Below are positions 52,364 through 61,020 of a stretch of 64,000 nucleotides of DNA, in pieces; within the stretch, counting starts at the first letter, position 1, and the number at the start of each line of letters is the position of its first letter. The DNA comes from Desulfovibrio sp. TomC (lineage in GTDB: Bacteria; Desulfobacterota; Desulfovibrionia; Desulfovibrionales; Desulfovibrionaceae), in assembly GCF_000801335.2 (NCBI RefSeq), contig NZ_JSEH01000002.1, positions 248,001 to 312,000 of the forward strand, given 5' to 3'. The position numbers were made by a program, and so were the translations under genes. The notes below the pieces were generated by a model that was not told where the DNA came from, ran no database searches, and saw only the letters and a list, made by a program, of their open reading frames with translations.

Positions 52364-52413
52364 CGGCAGTTCACCCAGGCGTCGCCGCCCCGAAAGGGGT
52401 GCTAAACCTGCCG
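52364..52413 (+). ncRNA. candidate structured leader upstream of the DUF2087 gene
   Basis: CGGCAG (52364-52369) pairs with CTGCCG (52408-52413). Inside lie GGCG-TC-GCC and CCCC-GAAA-GGGG (a GAAA tetraloop hairpin), giving a possible three-way junction about 100 nt before the start codon at 52513. No known riboswitch consensus recognised. Part of the otherwise gene-free 52202-52512 gap. Confidence 0.3.
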
Positions 52414-52512
52414 CATTGTTTCATTCCGCACCGACACCTTATCCCGTGCCGCGTCGGAAGACGGCGACCACCGACATCCCTCCAAAGGACAGGCACGCTT
52501 GAAGGATAAGCG

Positions 52513-53094
52513 ATGTCACGAGAGCCTTTTCCCTTTCAGGTAGATGACATAGCCACTCTGGCCAAGTCCTTGCGCGCTCGTCTGGTCGCGTCCGAGGAGA
52601 CGCCGGGGCATGTGGAACTGCTCAACATTCTGGCCAAATCGGCCGGATGCCGCAATTTCCAGCACTTCCGGGCCAATGCCAAGGCCCGCGAACAGCTGGC
52701 CCAACTCCCGACCATGCCGCCGCCGTTGCAGGCGCCGGTTGATTTCGTGCGCGTCAAACGCCTTCTGCGCCACTTCGACCAAGCCGGTCGGCTCATCCGT
52801 TGGCCGGCCAAGCACAGCGAGCAGCAGCCGTGCCTGTGGCTCCTGTGGTCGCGGATTCCCGGGCGGCGCATCCTCAATGAGCGTGAGGTCAACGAGTCCT
52901 TAAATGCGCAGCACAGTTTCGGCGACCCGGCTTTGCTGCGTCGCCAGCTCTGCGACTCGGGCCTGCTGGTGCGGACCCCGGACTGTCGGGAGTACCGTCG
53001 GGTGGAAGGGCGGCCCACGCCGCTTGGGCTGGAACTGATCCGGCAGTTGGCCCGGTCGGGCGCGCCCCAGGCTTCCCCCGCTGCCGCGTCCTGA
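52513..53094 (+). CDS. DUF2087 domain protein (putative regulator)
   Basis: 193 residues. N-terminal ~60 residues (IATLAKSLRARL, ELLNILAKSAGCRNFQHFRA) resemble the small helical domain often fused to DUF2087. Residues ~85-165 match DUF2087: VKRLLRHFDQAGRLIRWPAK, GRRILNEREVNESLNAQHSF and LLRRQLCDSGLLVRTPDCRE then YRRVEG, winged-helix-like. Family members are thought to be transcription-associated; no operator is defined. Preceded by a structured-looking leader. Confidence 0.78.
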   Translation: MSREPFPFQVDDIATLAKSLRARLVASEETPGHVELLNILAKSAGCRNFQHFRANAKAREQLAQLPTMPPPLQAPVDFVRVKRLLRHFDQAGRLIRWPAKHSEQQPCLWLLWSRIPGRRILNEREVNESLNAQHSFGDPALLRRQLCDSGLLVRTPDCREYRRVEGRPTPLGLELIRQLARSGAPQASPAAAS

Positions 53095-53104
53095 TCCGCG
53101 ACCG

Positions 53105-53149
53105 AGGCAAACGCCCGCATCCGGCTTTGGCTGGTGCGGGCGTTTGCCT
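53105..53149. terminator. 15-bp perfect hairpin after the DUF2087 gene
   Basis: AGGCAAACGCCCGCA (53105-53119) and TGCGGGCGTTTGCCT (53135-53149), 15-nt loop, 11 nt after the stop. No T-run follows, but the length of the perfect stem suggests termination or mRNA protection. Confidence 0.6.
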
Positions 53150-53192
53150 TGGTACGGCTTGCCTGCCCGGCCTGGCCATGCCATGACGGGAC

Positions 53193-53867
53193 ATGGAGAA
53201 AACCAGTCTGACTTTCTGCCGGACCCTGGCGCTGCTGACGGGTATGTTCCTGTTGATCGGCCATGCCGCCCCGATGTCGTCCCGGGCCGCATCGGCCATT
53301 CCCCAGGAGGCGGTGACCGCTGATTTCCCGGAACGTGACCGTCTGCCCCAGTCGCCCCTGCCGCCAGAGGCGTGGTACGGCAATTCCGGCCTGGGCAGTT
53401 GGGGACCAAAGTCGGCCGCCTATCCGCCAGTGGCCGTCCCGGCCGGGTATGATGCCCTGGCCTGGAAGCGGGCGCGGGTGGCCGCCGTTGCCCGCCGGTA
53501 TAGCGGGCTGGCCTATCGCCACCACCACATCCCGGCCTACGACCCGCCGGGCGAGGGGGCGGGGCTGGACTGCTCCAACTTCACCTCCTGGGTCTACAAC
53601 TACGCCCTGGGGCTGCGCTTCACCTCGGCCATCACCGCCCAGGCCGATGGTCCCAAGGCTCCGGGCCGGCGGCTGGTCCCTGATGAACCCTGGAAAGTGG
53701 GTGATCTGCTTTTTATCACCAGCCGCGATGGTTCGCGGGTCTCCCATGTGGCCGTGTGGCTGGGCGACGGGCAGCTGATTGATTCCCACAAGACCGGTGT
53801 GGCCGTGCGACGCTATGCAGGCTGGTACCGGGACTGTCTGTCCCATGTCCGGCGGGTGATCGAGTAG
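53193..53867 (+). CDS. secreted NlpC/P60-family peptidase
   Basis: 224 residues. Signal peptide MEKTSLTFCRTLALLTGMFL... with cleavage near RAASA. The catalytic Cys is in GLDCSNFTSWVYN, the catalytic His in SHVAVWLGDGQLIDSH, with a third polar residue downstream (HKTGVAVR). NlpC/P60 enzymes cut peptide cross-bridges (often gamma-D-Glu to diamino acid) in peptidoglycan or related peptides in the periplasm. No LysM or SH3 domain. RBS is weak, so the start is moderately certain. Confidence 0.85.
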   Translation: MEKTSLTFCRTLALLTGMFLLIGHAAPMSSRAASAIPQEAVTADFPERDRLPQSPLPPEAWYGNSGLGSWGPKSAAYPPVAVPAGYDALAWKRARVAAVARRYSGLAYRHHHIPAYDPPGEGAGLDCSNFTSWVYNYALGLRFTSAITAQADGPKAPGRRLVPDEPWKVGDLLFITSRDGSRVSHVAVWLGDGQLIDSHKTGVAVRRYAGWYRDCLSHVRRVIE

Positions 53868-53955
53868 TCCCAGGCGGAATCGGCCTGGTGCTGTGGCATT
53901 GTCGGTTGGGAACCCCTGTCCGGCGTCGGATCGGATGGCCGCAGGCAGCTTAGGC

Positions 53956-54798
53956 TTAGCGCTGGTGGGGCCGGGGCGGGGCGGTTTCCCCGGACGAACG
54001 GGCCGGGGGGAAGCCTGGCTTTTGGGGCGGGGCCTGGGGGTCCAGCTCCACGGCTCGGTTCAGGGCGGCGGTTTCGTTGGGGGTCAGCAGCCGGTATTGG
54101 CCGGGCGGCAGATCACCGAGAATAAGCGGCCCCTGGGCAATGCGCACCAGGGTAAGGACAGTGAGCCCAAGGTCGCGGCACATGCGTCGGATCTGCCGGT
54201 TGATTCCTTGGGTCAGCTCCATTTCCAGGACAAAACGGTCGTCGGACGGGCGACCGACCAATTCGGTCCGCACCGGGGCGAGCAACTCCCCTTCGGCCAG
54301 ACGCATCCCGTTGCGCATGACGTCCAGGGCCTGGGGCGTCACCCGACCGCGTACCGCCACCTGATAGCGTTTGGGTACGTGCCAACGGGGATGGGCCAGC
54401 CGGAAGGCCAGTTCGCCGTCGGTGGTCAGCAGGAGCAGGCCTTCGGAATAGTAGTCAAGCCGGCCCACGGAAAAAAGCCGTCGGTCGCGCCAGGGTTCTG
54501 GCAGATGGTCAAAAACCGTTGGCCGGCCATCGGGGTCGTTGGCTGTGGTCACCACGCCGGCTTTCTTGTGGTGCATGACGGTCAGCGGCGCGGCGTCGGT
54601 CGCGGCCAGGACTACGGCAACGCCGTCCACAGCCAGGCTGTCTCGGGCGGGATCGATCTTCAATCCTTGCTCGGTGACGGTGGTCCCGTTGACCGTGACC
54701 CGACCAGCGGCAACGAGATCGTCGGCATGGCGGCGGGAACAAACCCCGGCGGCAGCCAGGGCCTTGTTGATGCGCAAGAGAGAAGCTGAGGCGCTCAT
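53956..54798 (-). CDS. RsuA/RluB-family pseudouridine synthase
   Basis: 280 residues. N-terminal S4 RNA-binding domain (LRINKALAAAGVCSRRHADD), then the synthase domain: catalytic Asp in VGRLDYYSEGLLLLTTDGEL, RYQVAVRGRV, LTQGINRQIRRMCRDLGLTV. C-terminal ~35 residues are Pro/Ala-rich and probably disordered. It isomerises uridine in 23S (RluB/F-like) or 16S (RsuA-like) rRNA; which one cannot be fixed here. It lies 3 nt upstream of the histidine-kinase gene's stop, whose transcription runs the same way. Confidence 0.92.
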   Translation of the reverse strand: MSASASLLRINKALAAAGVCSRRHADDLVAAGRVTVNGTTVTEQGLKIDPARDSLAVDGVAVVLAATDAAPLTVMHHKKAGVVTTANDPDGRPTVFDHLPEPWRDRRLFSVGRLDYYSEGLLLLTTDGELAFRLAHPRWHVPKRYQVAVRGRVTPQALDVMRNGMRLAEGELLAPVRTELVGRPSDDRFVLEMELTQGINRQIRRMCRDLGLTVLTLVRIAQGPLILGDLPPGQYRLLTPNETAALNRAVELDPQAPPQKPGFPPARSSGETAPPRPHQR

Positions 54799-54801
54799 AC
54801 A

Positions 54802-55935
54802 TTACACCGGAACCACAAGTTCAAAGCGTGTGCCGGTGTTGCCGGAGGATGTGAAGGTCACGTCCGCTCCCAGGCATTGCCGGGCGAAAAGACGCATGCT
54901 GTAGGTGCCAAATCCTCGCCCTTCGCCTTTGGTGGAATAGCCTTTTTCAAAAATGCGCATTCGGGTTTCCTCGGACAATGCAGCCGGGTTGTGCACCCAA
55001 AAAACGATGGTCCCCTCGATGGCGTCGCAGCCTACGGTCACGCATTCACCCGGAGCCGCGGCTTCCAGCGCATTTTTGATCATGTTGACCATGATGCGGT
55101 TGATGATGCGGGCGTCTGAGAAAAAAGTCCTGGCCGCCGTCTCGGGAGCAACGACCAGACGTCGTTTGCCGCTATGATTGAATGCCTGGCAATAGGCCGC
55201 AAGATAGGTCAGGACTTCATGGGTTTGTATCCAGGAAAAGGATTCCCGGTATTCCCTGGTCTCCACGGCCAGGAAATCGCGCTGGGTCTCAACGATATCC
55301 TGGATGTCGTCGATGGCCCGCCGCAGCAAATCCAGCTCGGCGGTATAGTCCGCAGGCAGGTCCAGGGCCATAATGTCGTGGATCCCTTTGATGCCGGTGA
55401 CGGCATTGATGATATCGTGGAAAAAGATGCGTTCAAAGCCACGCAGGGCTTTTTCATGGGCGATGTCGAGAATGGAATTGATGATGAGCTGATGGCCTTC
55501 GATGACCATGGGCGCGGCCCACACTTGCAGATTGAGCGCTTCAAGGGTGGTGCTGGTGGTACGGTTGATGGAACATTCCTGCGTTCCACGGTCGCCCCCC
55601 AGGCTTTTTACGATGGCCTGGGCTGCGCCGCAGTATTGGCAAAACCGCGTGGTGCCGCAGCCTCCAGGCATATCGTCAGCGTGTTCACAGCCCAGGGCCT
55701 CGCCGATGCGAAGGCCGATGACCTCGTTTTCATCGGTCATGTTGGCCAGGGAAACGAAGCGGGCATTGGCATAGACGATCTGGCGGGTGTCATTGATGAT
55801 GAGGATGGCCATTGGCATGAGCGACAGGGTGACGGCCGAAGGGGATCGGGCGATTTTCCTGGAGATGCGTTCGATGCTTTGGGGGTCGAGACGCTCGGCT
55901 GGTAAAAAAAAGGTGGAGGGCGTTTCGTCCGGCAT
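54802..55935 (-). CDS. PAS histidine kinase with four-cysteine motif
   Basis: 377 residues from ATG 55935; no TM, so cytoplasmic. PAS at ~35-165 (LMPMAILIINDTRQIVYANA) contains C-x9-C-x5-C-x2-C (in GCEHADDMPGGCGTTRFCQY, then CG), a likely metal or redox site. The dimerisation/phosphoacceptor helix has FFHDIINAVTGIKG, an atypical H-box with HD. HATPase_c: NMIKNALEAA (N-box), RIFEKGYSTKGEGRGFGTYS (F/G2 boxes). No receiver partner is adjacent. Sits downstream of yedF. Confidence 0.9.
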   Translation of the reverse strand: MPDETPSTFFLPAERLDPQSIERISRKIARSPSAVTLSLMPMAILIINDTRQIVYANARFVSLANMTDENEVIGLRIGEALGCEHADDMPGGCGTTRFCQYCGAAQAIVKSLGGDRGTQECSINRTTSTTLEALNLQVWAAPMVIEGHQLIINSILDIAHEKALRGFERIFFHDIINAVTGIKGIHDIMALDLPADYTAELDLLRRAIDDIQDIVETQRDFLAVETREYRESFSWIQTHEVLTYLAAYCQAFNHSGKRRLVVAPETAARTFFSDARIINRIMVNMIKNALEAAAPGECVTVGCDAIEGTIVFWVHNPAALSEETRMRIFEKGYSTKGEGRGFGTYSMRLFARQCLGADVTFTSSGNTGTRFELVVPV

Positions 55936-56051
55936 TGCTGATTCCTGAAAACTGCTTCGGTCGTGGGGCGACCTGAAGGGTCGGGCTGCGCCCCGAAAGA
56001 TGGACAACGGGCCGCTTGAACGACAACAGCCCGTATGCAAAGAGCCTGTTG

Positions 56052-56657
56052 TTAAATTTGGATAATCTTGTCTGCTACATCGAGGCTTGTGACCACATCG
56101 AGCATGTTGGTCGTCTGGCCAACCTCTTTCTTGTCCAAAATGCCGTAAAAGTCCAGGCAGGTGCCACAGACGAGAATCGACACTCCGGCATCAGACAGCG
56201 CCTTGAGTTTGTCCAGGGCCGGACTGCCGGTTACGGCCAAACGGACGCCGCCGTTGACCAGGACAATACGCCACAGGCGATCACCCATTTCCGGCAGAGT
56301 GCCCAGAAAGTTGACCATGAGTCTGGAACCAAGGGTCTCGTCGCCCCGGCCGATGGTGTCGGCGGTAATAAAGGCCACGGTTTTGCAGCCGCATTCGAAC
56401 GGGTTGACCGAGGGTGCGGAGGCCGTGTCCGGGACAGTTCCCCCGGCAACAGCTGTCAGTATGGACAGGCCGTCCGGGGCCTCGGCGATGGTGACGTTGT
56501 AGCCGCGCATCCCGAGGAATCGGGCGACATTTTCCCGGGCCGCTTCATTATCGACGGTCACGGTCAGCGTCGCCGGGCTGTCTTTTTCGACGCATTCCTT
56601 GCAGCGAAGGACCGGACCGGGGCAGGCGAGGCCCCGGCAGTCAAGGGATTTATCCAT
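56052..56657 (-). CDS. yedF: sulfurtransferase-like selenium metabolism protein YedF
   Basis: 201 residues from ATG 56657 (AAAGGAG 8 nt upstream; a TTG six codons earlier overlaps this RBS). N-terminal TusA-like domain with DCRGLACPGPV (active Cys in CPxP) and a C-terminal DsrE-like domain with VCGTCLDFYG; a linker Cys pair FECGC lies between. YedF is associated with selenium or sulfur relay; no selD/selA is visible here. Precedes the cysteine-motif histidine kinase by 116 nt on the same strand. Confidence 0.92.
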   Translation of the reverse strand: MDKSLDCRGLACPGPVLRCKECVEKDSPATLTVTVDNEAARENVARFLGMRGYNVTIAEAPDGLSILTAVAGGTVPDTASAPSVNPFECGCKTVAFITADTIGRGDETLGSRLMVNFLGTLPEMGDRLWRIVLVNGGVRLAVTGSPALDKLKALSDAGVSILVCGTCLDFYGILDKKEVGQTTNMLDVVTSLDVADKIIQI

Positions 56658-56768
56658 GGCAAGCACTCCTTTCAATTTGCCCTACGGTAGACGACAAGCC
56701 CATACCCAGGTCAAATCGATAGATGTGATGCCAAGGTGGTCAAGGAATAGGTGGCACTGATGGCAACC

Positions 56769-59642
56769 TCAAAACGGGCTGGTAAAGCCAAATGTCTTGG
56801 CCAGCCATTCCATGTAGGTCCGGGCCGAAGGGCTGGCTTGCGCCCCGTTGAAGGCGACCCGGGCCAGATCTTCGGCCTGGGAGAGCATCCCGGCCATGCA
56901 CAGGGTGTAGACCCGGGCCGGAGCGAGATTGCTCGGGTAGCCCAGCTCCTGGGCGCGCTTGAATTTGACTTCGGCTCGCAGATAGTTGCGATCGCCCAGG
57001 GCCTTGACCCCAAGTTGGAACTCGGTCTCGGCCGATGGCGGCATCCCGGCGGCCAGCGCCTTTTCCACGATTTCGACCTTTTTGGGGTCGGATTTCATGA
57101 GCCAAAGGGGCAACACGGTCAAATCCGTTCCCGAGAGCACATAGTTGACGGCAGGCAGCGGCGGCGGCGGCGGGATCATATTGTTGAGGAAGACGTTCAT
57201 GATCTGCTGGGTCTCGAACCAGGCGTCTGCCTCGGCCTTGACCGGCGGCGGCAACAGCAGGTCGGCTTCGGCCGACTGGGCAAAGCGGTCACGCGAGGCC
57301 AGTGCGTCCATGAGGGTGTAGTGGGTGGCGACGTCGCGCTGCTGGACTTGCGGATTTTCCGGGTAGCCGGTCAGGCGTTTGGGATAGTTGTCGGTCAGCG
57401 GTTTGGCGTCGCCGAGGTAGTCGGCCAGGGCTTTTCCGTCGAGCATGAAAAGCGCGCCAAGCTGGGCCGGTTTTTCAAGAGCGATCTGGCGCAGGCCGTC
57501 GGCAGTGGGACCAGCCGTCCACAGGGTCGGGAAGTCAACCGCCGGCTTGGGGCCTTTGGGGTTTTTGACCCCCACCATCATCCAGTTGAAGTTGTCGCCC
57601 ATCCACAGGGACGTATGTTCGAAGACCTCGCTAAACGCCTTGAGAATGGCCTTGGCGTCGCCAGGGGACAGCTCGAAGACCGGCAGCCAGTAGGTGACCA
57701 TGCCGCCGTCGTTTAAGCGATCCCGCATGAGGGCGAAGTATTCGCGGGAGTAGAGGTTGACCACCCCGGCCATCATGGGCGGCGGCGGTTCGGCGGTAAT
57801 GATGTCGAATTTCTTGCGCGTCGCCAGCAGGTAGAATCGGCCGTCCTCGACATGGGCCGAGACGCGGGGATCGTCCAGGGGATTGGCGCCGGGCTGGGGA
57901 TAGACCACCTTGCTGCCGGCCAGGACGTCGCGGGAAATGTCCACGATGTCGATATGCTCCAGGCGCTTGTCCTCGACCAGGGCCGAGGCGGTCGAGCCGG
58001 TGCCGAAACAGATGAGCAGCGCGGATTTGGGATTGGGCAGCACGGCTTCGGGAAAATATCCGAAGAGTTTCATATAACGCCGCGCGCTACGGTCCGTGGA
58101 AGACATCGAATAGCCGTCGGTGACCAGCCGGTAATACAGCGGCTGGCCGAGATAATCCTTGCGCAAGTACTGCAGTGTGCCGGCCACGCCCTCAACGGTT
58201 TTGACCAGTGTTTCGCCGTCCTTGAGGAAGTCCAGGCAGGCCCGGTTCAGGTAATCCCGCATGGAGCCAAAGGGAAAAAGGGCCAGGAACAAGGCGAAAG
58301 CGGCTGCCGCTCCTTGAAGGAAACGGTTGGTTCGGAATGAGGGCCAGGGCGGCGTGTCGCCGGCACACAACACGGCCGGCAGGAGGTAGAGCAGGCACAG
58401 GAGAAACAGCGATTTCTCCATGCCGATGGCCGGGATCAGCACAAAACCGGCCAAAAGCGGCCCGGCCATGGCTCCCAGGGTGTTGGCCATGGCCACCAGC
58501 CCGGCGGAACGGGCCCGATCGCCCACTTCGCGGTGAAAGGCTTCGGCCAGGGTCGTAAAGAGGATGCCTGAGAAAAAGGCGGCCGGAAACATGAGCGTAA
58601 CCGAGAGCAGGGCCACATAGCGCCAGTCCAGGGCCTGATAATCGGCGATGGACACTCCTGAAATCGCTTCAAAGAGCCGGAATGAGGCCAGTGCCGCCGC
58701 CGCCACCAACAAGGTCAGGGGGGCGGTAATGCGCCGTCCGTCCGCCTCCCGGCGCAGCCACCAGCCGGCGAACATGCCGCCCAGGCCGATCCCGGCCAAA
58801 ATCACCGACAGCATGACGGCAAAGGCCAGACTGGTTGAGCGCACAAAGAGTTGTAAAAACCGGGTCCAGGCCACTTCCAGAGCCAGGAAACAGCCGCCGG
58901 CCAGGAATCCGGCGAGCAGGAGCCGTCTGGCCCGGCCGGTGAGCGGCGCGGGAACGGGAATGGCTGGAGCATCCTCGCGGATCGGTTCGTCCCGAAAGCG
59001 CGCGGCAATGGTCAAGGCGCCGACCGCCGCCAGCACATTGAGGCCGGCCGCAAACAGTCCGGTGCCGACCAGGCCAAGCGGCGCAATGAGCACGGCCTCG
59101 CCGAGCAGCGCCCCAAGACAGGCCCCCAGTGTGTTGACGCCGTAGAGGCGTCCAAGGGCCTTGCCGAATTCGCCGGGACGGCGGGCCAGGGCTTTGACCA
59201 GAAGGGGCAAGGTCACGCCCATGGCCGTAGCCGGCAGCAGAAAGAGCAGGAAGGAGAAGGCAAAGCGCAGGGCGTTGAGCAGCGGCGGCGTCTCCAGGGC
59301 CGGATGGAGCATGGCCCCAAGCCAGACCGAGAGCATGGGGAAGCAAACGACGAGCAGCGCGCCCCACAGGCCGACCAGCAGTTCCATGGCCGCGTAAAAG
59401 CGGACCGGATCGGTGACGTCGCGCCCAAACCGGGAGATCAGCGCATTGCCAAGGGCCAGTCCACCCATGAAGCTTGACAGCACCAGGGCACTGGCATGGA
59501 TGCTGACGCCAAAGGTCAGCCCGGCCAGATGCAGCCACAAGGTTTCGAAAAGAAGCGCCGATGCTCCGGAAACCAGGAACACGGCAATAAGGACAAGACG
59601 GTCGCTGCGCGAGGCAGCGGGAGCAGGGGTCATGGCTGGCAT
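56769..59642 (-). CDS. MFS/spermidine-synthase-like fused membrane protein
   Basis: 957 residues. Residues ~1-450 hold about 12-14 TM helices (SGASALLFETLWLHLAGLTF start, MGVTLPLLVKALARRPGEFG). Residues ~520-720 are a Rossmann methyltransferase-like domain resembling spermidine synthase (LICFGTGSTASALVEDKRLE, IDIVDISRDVL, RVSAHVEDGRFYLLATRKKF, DIITAEPPPPM). The C-terminus has a TPR-like tail (FQLGVKALGDRNYLRAEVKF). The usual catalytic Asp of aminopropyltransferases falls in AEPPPPM, so a different reaction is likely. Unknown transporter/transferase. Confidence 0.85.
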   Translation of the reverse strand: MPAMTPAPAASRSDRLVLIAVFLVSGASALLFETLWLHLAGLTFGVSIHASALVLSSFMGGLALGNALISRFGRDVTDPVRFYAAMELLVGLWGALLVVCFPMLSVWLGAMLHPALETPPLLNALRFAFSFLLFLLPATAMGVTLPLLVKALARRPGEFGKALGRLYGVNTLGACLGALLGEAVLIAPLGLVGTGLFAAGLNVLAAVGALTIAARFRDEPIREDAPAIPVPAPLTGRARRLLLAGFLAGGCFLALEVAWTRFLQLFVRSTSLAFAVMLSVILAGIGLGGMFAGWWLRREADGRRITAPLTLLVAAAALASFRLFEAISGVSIADYQALDWRYVALLSVTLMFPAAFFSGILFTTLAEAFHREVGDRARSAGLVAMANTLGAMAGPLLAGFVLIPAIGMEKSLFLLCLLYLLPAVLCAGDTPPWPSFRTNRFLQGAAAAFALFLALFPFGSMRDYLNRACLDFLKDGETLVKTVEGVAGTLQYLRKDYLGQPLYYRLVTDGYSMSSTDRSARRYMKLFGYFPEAVLPNPKSALLICFGTGSTASALVEDKRLEHIDIVDISRDVLAGSKVVYPQPGANPLDDPRVSAHVEDGRFYLLATRKKFDIITAEPPPPMMAGVVNLYSREYFALMRDRLNDGGMVTYWLPVFELSPGDAKAILKAFSEVFEHTSLWMGDNFNWMMVGVKNPKGPKPAVDFPTLWTAGPTADGLRQIALEKPAQLGALFMLDGKALADYLGDAKPLTDNYPKRLTGYPENPQVQQRDVATHYTLMDALASRDRFAQSAEADLLLPPPVKAEADAWFETQQIMNVFLNNMIPPPPPLPAVNYVLSGTDLTVLPLWLMKSDPKKVEIVEKALAAGMPPSAETEFQLGVKALGDRNYLRAEVKFKRAQELGYPSNLAPARVYTLCMAGMLSQAEDLARVAFNGAQASPSARTYMEWLAKTFGFTSPF

Positions 59643-59717
59643 ACAGGGCCTCGGGGTGGACCGACGCCGGATCGGCAGGAGGAATGTCTCGGGCGTCGTC
59701 GCATGGGCATATGGCGG

Positions 59718-60350
59718 TCAAACCCCGATCTTGGGGCAGATATCATCCAGGACGCAGCTGTGGCAGCGGGGGGAGCGGGCTTTGCACACATCGCGTCCAA
59801 AAAGGACGAGCAGATGGTTGATCTCTCCATAACTGTCCCGCGCAAACAGCGGCATCAAATCTTTTTCAATGATGACCGGGTTTTCCGATGTCGTCAAGCC
59901 CATACGGTAAGCCAGACGGCGCACGTGGGTATCAACGGCAATGCCTTCGTGTATGCCCAGGGCATTGGACAACACGATGTTGGCGGTCTTGCGGGCGACT
60001 CCGGGCAGGGCGGTGAGTTCGGCCATGCTGGCCGGGATGTCGCCGCCGTGTCGGGTGACCAGGAGGTTGGCGGCGGCCACAAGGTTCTTGGCTTTTTGTC
60101 GGAAAAAACCGGTGGAGTGGACGACCATTTCGACTTCGGCGATCGCGGCCTGGGCCAGGGTCGTCGGATCAGGCCAGCGCCGGAAAAATTCGGGCGTGAC
60201 CGTGTTGACCCGGGCGTCGGTGCACTGGGCGGCAAGCACGGTGGCCACAAGAAGTTCGTAGGCGTTGCGATGGACAAGGGCCGGCTCGGGGGCAGGGTAC
60301 AGCGACCGAAGCCGGGTCTGAATCAGCCTAGCGCGAGCAGCCGCGTCCAT
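59718..60350 (-). CDS. nth: endonuclease III
   Basis: 210 residues from ATG 60350 (GGAG 8 nt upstream). HhH-GPD glycosylase: LPGVARKTANIVLSNA with the catalytic Lys, GIAVDTHVRRLAYRMG with the catalytic Asp, and a [4Fe-4S] site C-x6-C-x2-C-x5-C near the C-terminus (CKARSPRCHSCVLDDIC). It removes oxidised pyrimidines from DNA and nicks the abasic site. Length equals E. coli Nth (211). Confidence 0.97.
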   Translation of the reverse strand: MDAAARARLIQTRLRSLYPAPEPALVHRNAYELLVATVLAAQCTDARVNTVTPEFFRRWPDPTTLAQAAIAEVEMVVHSTGFFRQKAKNLVAAANLLVTRHGGDIPASMAELTALPGVARKTANIVLSNALGIHEGIAVDTHVRRLAYRMGLTTSENPVIIEKDLMPLFARDSYGEINHLLVLFGRDVCKARSPRCHSCVLDDICPKIGV

Positions 60351-60417
60351 CACCGGAGTCTCCGGATGGGCGCGGCTGCCGGCCAAGCAAGGAATGCCCA
60401 GGGAAATCCCATACGGG

Positions 60418-60972
60418 CTAAGGGATGAACACCACCGCCGAAATGGTCGTGGTCCACATACCCGTTTCACCGGTGGTGACGCAGGGCATGGAGGCGGAGT
60501 CGATGATTTTGCCGCTCATAAGGTAGGTCTGGCGACGTTCGTCGTAGGCCGTCTCGGGATCAAAGTCGATGCCAAGGGTGGTGGCCAGCATGGTGGAGGC
60601 CAGATCCTCGGCAAAGTCGCCGATCTCCTGCTCTTCAGAGCCAAAGCCGGTGTGCTCGGAGATATAGCCGTAGTTCGACTTGTCCGCTGGAAAGGCCATG
60701 CCCACGGCAGAGCCGACAAGGCGGTTTTTTTCGTCGGTAGCATTACGCGCCATGACGCAGAAGGTGATCTGCCCGGGGCTAAGCAGCTTGACGCCCTCTT
60801 CCGGGGTGAGCAACTGGCAATGGGGCGGGTAAATGCTCGACACGTAAACCAAGTTCAGCTTTTCAATGCCAGCCTCACGAAGCGCCAGCTCGAAAGACTG
60901 CAGCTTGTTTTTGTGGCGGCCGACGCCCTTGGTGAAAAACGCCTTGGTGGGAACGGAAGAGCCTGGAAGCAT
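60418..60972 (-). CDS. pdaD: pyruvoyl-dependent arginine decarboxylase
   Basis: 184 residues. PvlArgDC signature [11 protein letters not shown]: autocleavage between the two Ser generates the pyruvoyl cofactor on the alpha chain. [11 protein letters not shown] and [20 protein letters not shown] complete the family pattern. It converts arginine to agmatine, the first step of polyamine synthesis in organisms lacking SpeA. RBS AGAGGAC. It lies 48 nt downstream of the SPOR gene on the same strand. Confidence 0.95.
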   Translation of the reverse strand: MLPGSSVPTKAFFTKGVGRHKNKLQSFELALREAGIEKLNLVYVSSIYPPHCQLLTPEEGVKLLSPGQITFCVMARNATDEKNRLVGSAVGMAFPADKSNYGYISEHTGFGSEEQEIGDFAEDLASTMLATTLGIDFDPETAYDERRQTYLMSGKIIDSASMPCVTTGETGMWTTTISAVVFIP

Positions 60973-61020
60973 GGGCAGTCCTCTTTATGCACTCAGATTT
61001 GCCGCGAAAGCGGGCAATCC

